A DNA stretch of 64,000 nt, taken from assembly GCA_024398875.1 (NCBI GenBank), contig JAKSIJ010000003.1:186001-250000 (forward strand), read 5' to 3'. A program made the translations under genes and the position numbers. This DNA comes from Fibrobacter sp. (lineage in GTDB: Bacteria; Fibrobacterota; Fibrobacteria; Fibrobacterales; Fibrobacteraceae). Numbering within the stretch: position 1 is the stretch's first letter; each line of letters opens with the position of its first letter. This document shows positions 60,751 through 64,000 of the stretch, in pieces. The notes below the pieces were generated by a model. The model saw nothing but the letters and a program-made list of their open reading frames with translations, was not told where the DNA came from and did no database searches.

Positions 60751-60826
60751 GGGGTGGTAGCTCAATTTTGGTTAGAGCACCGGCCTGTCACGCCGGAGGT
60801 TGCGAGTTCAAGCCTCGTCTATCCCG
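60751..60826 (+). tRNA. tRNA-Asp (anticodon GTC)
   Basis: Acceptor GGGGTGG/CTATCCC with G-T wobbles, D-arm GCTC/GAGC, anticodon stem CCGGC/GCCGG with loop CTGTCAC (anticodon GTC), T-arm GCGAG/CTCGT with loop TTCAAGC, discriminator G. CCA is not encoded. It lies 24 bp after tRNA-Val in the same transcript. Confidence 0.95.
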
Positions 60827-60828
60827 CG

Positions 60829-60858
60829 AAAAAGACCTTCCATACGGAAGGTCTTTTT
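60829..60858 (+). terminator. Terminator of the tRNA-Val/tRNA-Asp unit
   Basis: AAAAAGACCTTCC and GGAAGGTCTTTTT pair over 13 bp with an ATAC loop, directly after tRNA-Asp. Confidence 0.92.
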
Positions 60859-60889
60859 CTTATTTCAGCTTAACGCAAAAGAATGCTGC

Positions 60890-61627
60890 CTACTTCAAAA
60901 AACCGAGGCGCCCTTCCCCACTGACTAGGAACTTGTCCATGTAATCCTTGGCAGCTTGGCACGCTTCTGGCAGAGATTTGCCCAGCGCCACATTGGCAAG
61001 AATTGCCGAAGAGAGGTTGCAGCCCGTACCATGCTTTCCGCTGCCCGGAATGCGAGGAGACGCAAACTTGTACTGTTTATTCCCGTACCAGAGCGTATCC
61101 ACGGAATCCTTGCCCGCGGCATGGCCGCCCTTTAAAAGCAGCGCGAAATCCTGACCCAGCTCCACTTCGCCGCGGCAAGCGGAAAGCCCGAGGCCAAGGA
61201 ATGCAAACTCGTCCTGATTTGGAGTCACCAGATCAATCTTCTTCATGACCGGCATAAAGGCATCCTTTTCCACATCGCGCAGGAAGTTGAAGCCCGCCGT
61301 AGCGCTAGCCACCGGGTCCCACACGATAAAGGCATCCGGAGCCTTTGCCCGAATGTAGTCCACAATCTTCCCCAGCACCTTGGCACTCTTCACGAGGCCA
61401 ATCTTTATAAACTTGAAGCTGTATTCGCGATAGAGAGTTTCCAGTTGGGCTTCAATGCGGTCCCAGATGACCCAGCCCGGCTTCAAGAACTCCGTAGAAT
61501 TCTGCTCCGTAAGTGCGGTACAAACCGCCTCGCCATAGACCCCAAAATAGGCCATAGCCTTAATATCCGCCAGGACTCCTGCCCCGGCACTACCATCAAA
61601 ACCTGCGATGGTCAAAGCCCTAATCAT
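60890..61627 (-). CDS. thiD: Hydroxymethylpyrimidine (phospho)kinase ThiD
   Basis: About 245 residues from ATG 61627 (GGAAG in front; an ATG at 61639 is also in frame). Ribokinase-fold markers are ALTIAGFDGSAGAGVLADIKA at the start, KIGLVKSAKVL, VTPNQDEFAFLG, the ALLLKGGHAAG block and the anion-hole GSGKHGTGCNLSSAIL with its catalytic Asp-to-Asn neighbourhood varied (the usual motif is GTGCTLSSA). It phosphorylates HMP(-P) in thiamine synthesis, though pyridoxal kinase activity cannot be excluded. Family members typically have GSDS where this has GFDG. Confidence 0.85.
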   Translation of the reverse strand: MIRALTIAGFDGSAGAGVLADIKAMAYFGVYGEAVCTALTEQNSTEFLKPGWVIWDRIEAQLETLYREYSFKFIKIGLVKSAKVLGKIVDYIRAKAPDAFIVWDPVASATAGFNFLRDVEKDAFMPVMKKIDLVTPNQDEFAFLGLGLSACRGEVELGQDFALLLKGGHAAGKDSVDTLWYGNKQYKFASPRIPGSGKHGTGCNLSSAILANVALGKSLPEACQAAKDYMDKFLVSGEGRLGFLK

Positions 61628-61770
61628 TTTCTCTTCCATAATACCCAATGTAGATTTATTTGGCCGCCAAAACCATACCAATCCGATAAATGGCATTCTT
61701 TGTTGGAATAAGCGTATTTTTCCAGCACTAAAATGCTAGATTTCCCGTGTAATTTCAAAAGGATTTTATT

Positions 61771-62805
61771 ATGGCTCGTTTACGCGTTCTCGTTCTCATG
61801 GGCGGCCCTTCTACCGAACACGATGTCTCTGTGGTGAGTGGTACTGGTGTGGTCCGCGCCATGGATCCGGAAAAATACAACATCCATCCGGTTCTTATCG
61901 ACAAAGACGGGACATGGCACTGGTCTTCCCGAGAACTCTCCCCTTACCAGAAGGACAACTTCTCCGTAAACTACTTCCGCGCTCTGGAAGGAACTGCCGC
62001 CAATACCAAGAAGTCCCCTGCGCTTTCGGAACTGCCGGACGCAGACATTGCTTTCCTCGCCCTCCACGGCAAATGGGGCGAAGACGGACACATCCAGGCC
62101 ATGCTTGAAAACTGGCACATTCCCTACACGGGCTGCGGCCTTCTCGCAAGCGCCCTCGCCATGGATAAAATCAAGACCAAGGAAATCTATAAAGCGAATG
62201 GCATTCCCACTCCGGAATACGAAGTCATCTGGAAGCACGATTTCACGGGCGACACATTAGTAAAGGTTTCCGACAAACTAGGCTTCCCTCTGGTCATCAA
62301 GGACCCTCTGGGCGGCTCCAGCATCGGCATTGGCATTGCGAAAAACATTGACGAAGCCGGCACCATCGCTCAGGATTTGTTCAAGGATTCCAACCGCCTT
62401 CTCTGCGAAAAGTTCATCGCCGGCGGCGAAGCCAGCTGTGGCTACATCGAAGGCGAAAAGGCTCTGCCCCCCACAGAAATGCGCATGACTACCCGCGAGT
62501 ACTTCGATTTCGAAGCCAAGTACAACGGCGAATGCCAGGAAGTCACGCCTGCAGAATTTGCTCCGGAACTCACTGCACGCATTCAGGACCTTGCCAAGAA
62601 GGCTCACTACGGACTGGGTGGCGCAGGCTACAGCCGCACCGACGTCCGCATTGCTAAGGATGGTTCCATCTATGCCATCGAGACCAATACCCTCCCCGGC
62701 ATGACGCCCACATCCATTCTCCCGGCACAGGCCGCCTGCAATGGCATCACCTATTCCCAGCTCATCGATATGATTATCGACAAGAGCCTCTCCATCAAGC
62801 GCTAA
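61771..62805 (+). CDS. ddl: D-alanine--D-alanine ligase
   Basis: The 344-residue ATP-grasp ligase shows VLMGGPSTEHDVSVVSG at the start, ALHGKWGEDGHIQAMLE, GFPLVIKDPLGGSSIGIGIAK (ATP-binding loop), GAGYSRTDVRIAKDG and the end ETNTLPGMTPTSILP. It makes the D-Ala-D-Ala of peptidoglycan precursors. AAGGA precedes the ATG. tsaB, rimI and a membrane gene follow on the same strand with 6-16 bp gaps or overlap, so the four form an operon. Confidence 0.96.
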   Translation: MARLRVLVLMGGPSTEHDVSVVSGTGVVRAMDPEKYNIHPVLIDKDGTWHWSSRELSPYQKDNFSVNYFRALEGTAANTKKSPALSELPDADIAFLALHGKWGEDGHIQAMLENWHIPYTGCGLLASALAMDKIKTKEIYKANGIPTPEYEVIWKHDFTGDTLVKVSDKLGFPLVIKDPLGGSSIGIGIAKNIDEAGTIAQDLFKDSNRLLCEKFIAGGEASCGYIEGEKALPPTEMRMTTREYFDFEAKYNGECQEVTPAEFAPELTARIQDLAKKAHYGLGGAGYSRTDVRIAKDGSIYAIETNTLPGMTPTSILPAQAACNGITYSQLIDMIIDKSLSIKR

Positions 62806-62811
62806 GCCTTT

Positions 62812-63450
62812 ATGAGTCTGGACCTGTTCGTCGACACCTCCCGAAAGGGAATATCCATCGCTCTCGCAGGGAACGATTCTTCGCTCTACGAAGAAATCAT
62901 CAACCCTGAGGCAAAGGGAGAAACCTTGAGCAAGGCCCTCGACGACATTCTCGCAAAAGCAGGCGCCAAACTGGACGATATTTCCAGAGTCATGGTTACC
63001 GTAGGGCCAGGTTCCTTCAGCGGTCTTCGCACAGGCGTCGCCTTCTGCCAGGGCATCTGCTTCTCTGGGGCCCGAAAGCTCTATGGAGTTTCTACCCTGC
63101 AGGCTCTCGGCTGCTTCGCCAAGGAGGCAGACAATTCCAAGGTCGCGGTCCTCATCCGGGCCCGCAATGGCTACTGGTACCTCCGCCACAACGATTCGGA
63201 AAAATTCATCGAAACGGAAGACGCATTGGCGGAATTGCGGCAAGCAGGCATCCGAGAAATCGTGATGGATGACGCCGCCATGAAGGATGAAACTGTCCAG
63301 AAATTTGCTTCTGAAAATTCTATCGCTTGCACTTTAGATGTAGGCAAGCCCCTCACCGCGTGGGCCACCCTCTTTGATTCTGTTGCACCCTCCCTCATCC
63401 AAGAAGCCAACTATATCCAGCCCTCCTATTTCGAGAAGTTGCAGAAGTAA
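62812..63450 (+). CDS. tsaB: tRNA threonylcarbamoyladenosine synthesis protein TsaB
   Basis: The 212-residue protein starts LDLFVDTSRKGISIAL, and has GETLSKALDDILAKAG, the conserved VTVGPGSFSGLRTGVAFCQG and STLQALGC of the YeaZ/TsaB family. TsaB dimerises with TsaD to form the t6A modification of ANN-decoding tRNAs. It lies 6 bp after ddl and 16 bp before rimI, the common tsaB-rimI pairing. Confidence 0.95.
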   Translation: MSLDLFVDTSRKGISIALAGNDSSLYEEIINPEAKGETLSKALDDILAKAGAKLDDISRVMVTVGPGSFSGLRTGVAFCQGICFSGARKLYGVSTLQALGCFAKEADNSKVAVLIRARNGYWYLRHNDSEKFIETEDALAELRQAGIREIVMDDAAMKDETVQKFASENSIACTLDVGKPLTAWATLFDSVAPSLIQEANYIQPSYFEKLQK

Positions 63451-63466
63451 GCGTTAGAGGCAAGCC

Positions 63467-63910
63467 ATGCCTATCCGGAAGATGCTTGAATCAGACATTC
63501 CCCAGGTACTCGCCATCCAAGAGGAACTCCAATTCCAGGCGTGGAATGAAAAGCAGTTTCTGGCAGAGATAAACGCAAACTATTCCCACTGCATTGTCTA
63601 TGAAGACGACGTTGATGCCGCCAAGATTTTAGGCTACGCCATCTTCCACATCATGGGACCAGACTCCGAACTGTTGAGCATCGCCGTCTGCGAAAATCAG
63701 GGACGAAAAGGCTATGGAAAGCAACTCCTTCTTTCAGGCCTTTCAAAACTCGATTTTGAAGCTGGCGACATCTGCTTCCTCGAAGTTCGAGAACACAACG
63801 CCAAAGCTCGGGCATTTTACGAAAAGAACGGCTGGGTGGAGTTTGCCTCACGCGCCCACTACTATGCCGATGGAGAAAACGCCATCTTGTACAAGGTAAG
63901 CCATGTCTAG
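63467..63910 (+). CDS. rimI: Ribosomal-protein-alanine acetyltransferase RimI-like
   Basis: The 147-residue GNAT protein has IRKMLESDIPQVLAIQEE at the start, LSIAVCENQGRKGYGKQLL with the acetyl-CoA loop (R-K-G-Y-G-K), and FLEVREHNAKARAFYEKNGW near the end. RimI acetylates the N-terminus of S18. The gene overlaps the next start by 8 bp. Position after tsaB supports the identity. Confidence 0.92.
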   Translation: MPIRKMLESDIPQVLAIQEELQFQAWNEKQFLAEINANYSHCIVYEDDVDAAKILGYAIFHIMGPDSELLSIAVCENQGRKGYGKQLLLSGLSKLDFEAGDICFLEVREHNAKARAFYEKNGWVEFASRAHYYADGENAILYKVSHV

Positions 63911-64000
63911 AATTTTGATGAACGAAAAAAAGAAATTCAGGATTTCCAAGAAACTTATTGGAGCTTTGACAATTTTCTGTATTTTTGTCGTGGCACTCAC
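63903..64000 (+). CDS. N-terminal part of a membrane protein (truncated by window end)
   Basis: ATG 63903 opens a frame reading MSRILMNEKKKFRISKKLIG, then a hydrophobic segment (ALTIFCIFVVALT) that continues past the window. It overlaps the end of rimI by 8 bp. A basic start then a membrane segment fits a signal anchor; a second ATG at 63918 is possible. Identity cannot be inferred. Confidence 0.55.
   Translation, partial: MSRILMNEKKKFRISKKLIGALTIFCIFVVAL

Overview
The window looks like a chromosomal segment of a Fibrobacter-type bacterium (FCB group, gut or rumen fibre degrader). The lines of evidence are a GH94 cellobiose phosphorylase, secreted proteins with serine-rich linkers and a C-terminal sorting module resembling type IX secretion cargo, a PorV/TraF-like outer-membrane protein, lipoproteins and beta-barrels with Pro/Ala-rich N-termini, and tRNA genes without encoded CCA. 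The genus assignment is inference; no rRNA is present. Gene density is high, with mostly housekeeping genes and blocks of poorly characterised envelope genes.

Layout: 1-193 is the 3' end of a probable hisS. 235-5407 is a three-gene operon (two SGNH-hydrolase-like proteins and an MBOAT acyltransferase), probably acylating an exported glycan. 5507-10805 holds a PP2C/SpoIIE phosphatase with HAMP, a THUMP-type rRNA methyltransferase carrying repeat-derived insertions, a SAM methyltransferase and a DUF4143 AAA ATPase. 10806-11296 is a palindrome-rich spacer with tRNA-Gly(CCC). 11297-17310 has a coiled-coil secreted protein, ruvX-namZ, ssb, a membrane protein, asd and an M29 aminopeptidase. 17578-24977 has an LTD lipoprotein, TerC, a degenerate receiver protein, typA, prfB with its programmed frameshift, and a PpiC/SurA-like isomerase.

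25067-36532 is the most lineage-specific block: two surface proteins sharing a domain present three times, two tandem DUF4874/DUF4832-like proteins, a structured non-coding segment, cellobiose phosphorylase with a Lys/Ala-rich N-terminal extension, and a PadR regulator. 36722-42404 has a Nif3-like protein and a tetrapyrrole operon (prfC, a CbiX-SirC fusion, hemB, hemL). 42516-49347 has an M23/LysM peptidase, an archaeal-type IMP cyclohydrolase, gatB, a PIN-domain protein and a porin with a long Pro-Ala-Glu repeat. 49434-53867 is one giant acyl-CoA-dehydratase-activase-type protein. 53955-60307 has SprT and YkgJ-type proteins, a TPR lipoprotein with a PorV-like partner, a Na+/Ca2+ exchanger and another beta-barrel. 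60436-64000 has a DUF3098 protein, tRNA-Val and tRNA-Asp, thiD, ddl, tsaB, rimI and a truncated membrane protein.

The most unusual feature is a family of AT-rich heptanucleotide arrays (units of the AATTCAN, AATTATG and AATGCAG types). They fill several intergenic spaces and also read in frame through genes: the hisS tail, two sites in the THUMP methyltransferase and the linker of the CbiX-SirC fusion. Other signals are a cluster of three related stem-loops between typA and prfB, and a strongly folded RNA-like segment beside cellobiose phosphorylase that may be a group II intron remnant.
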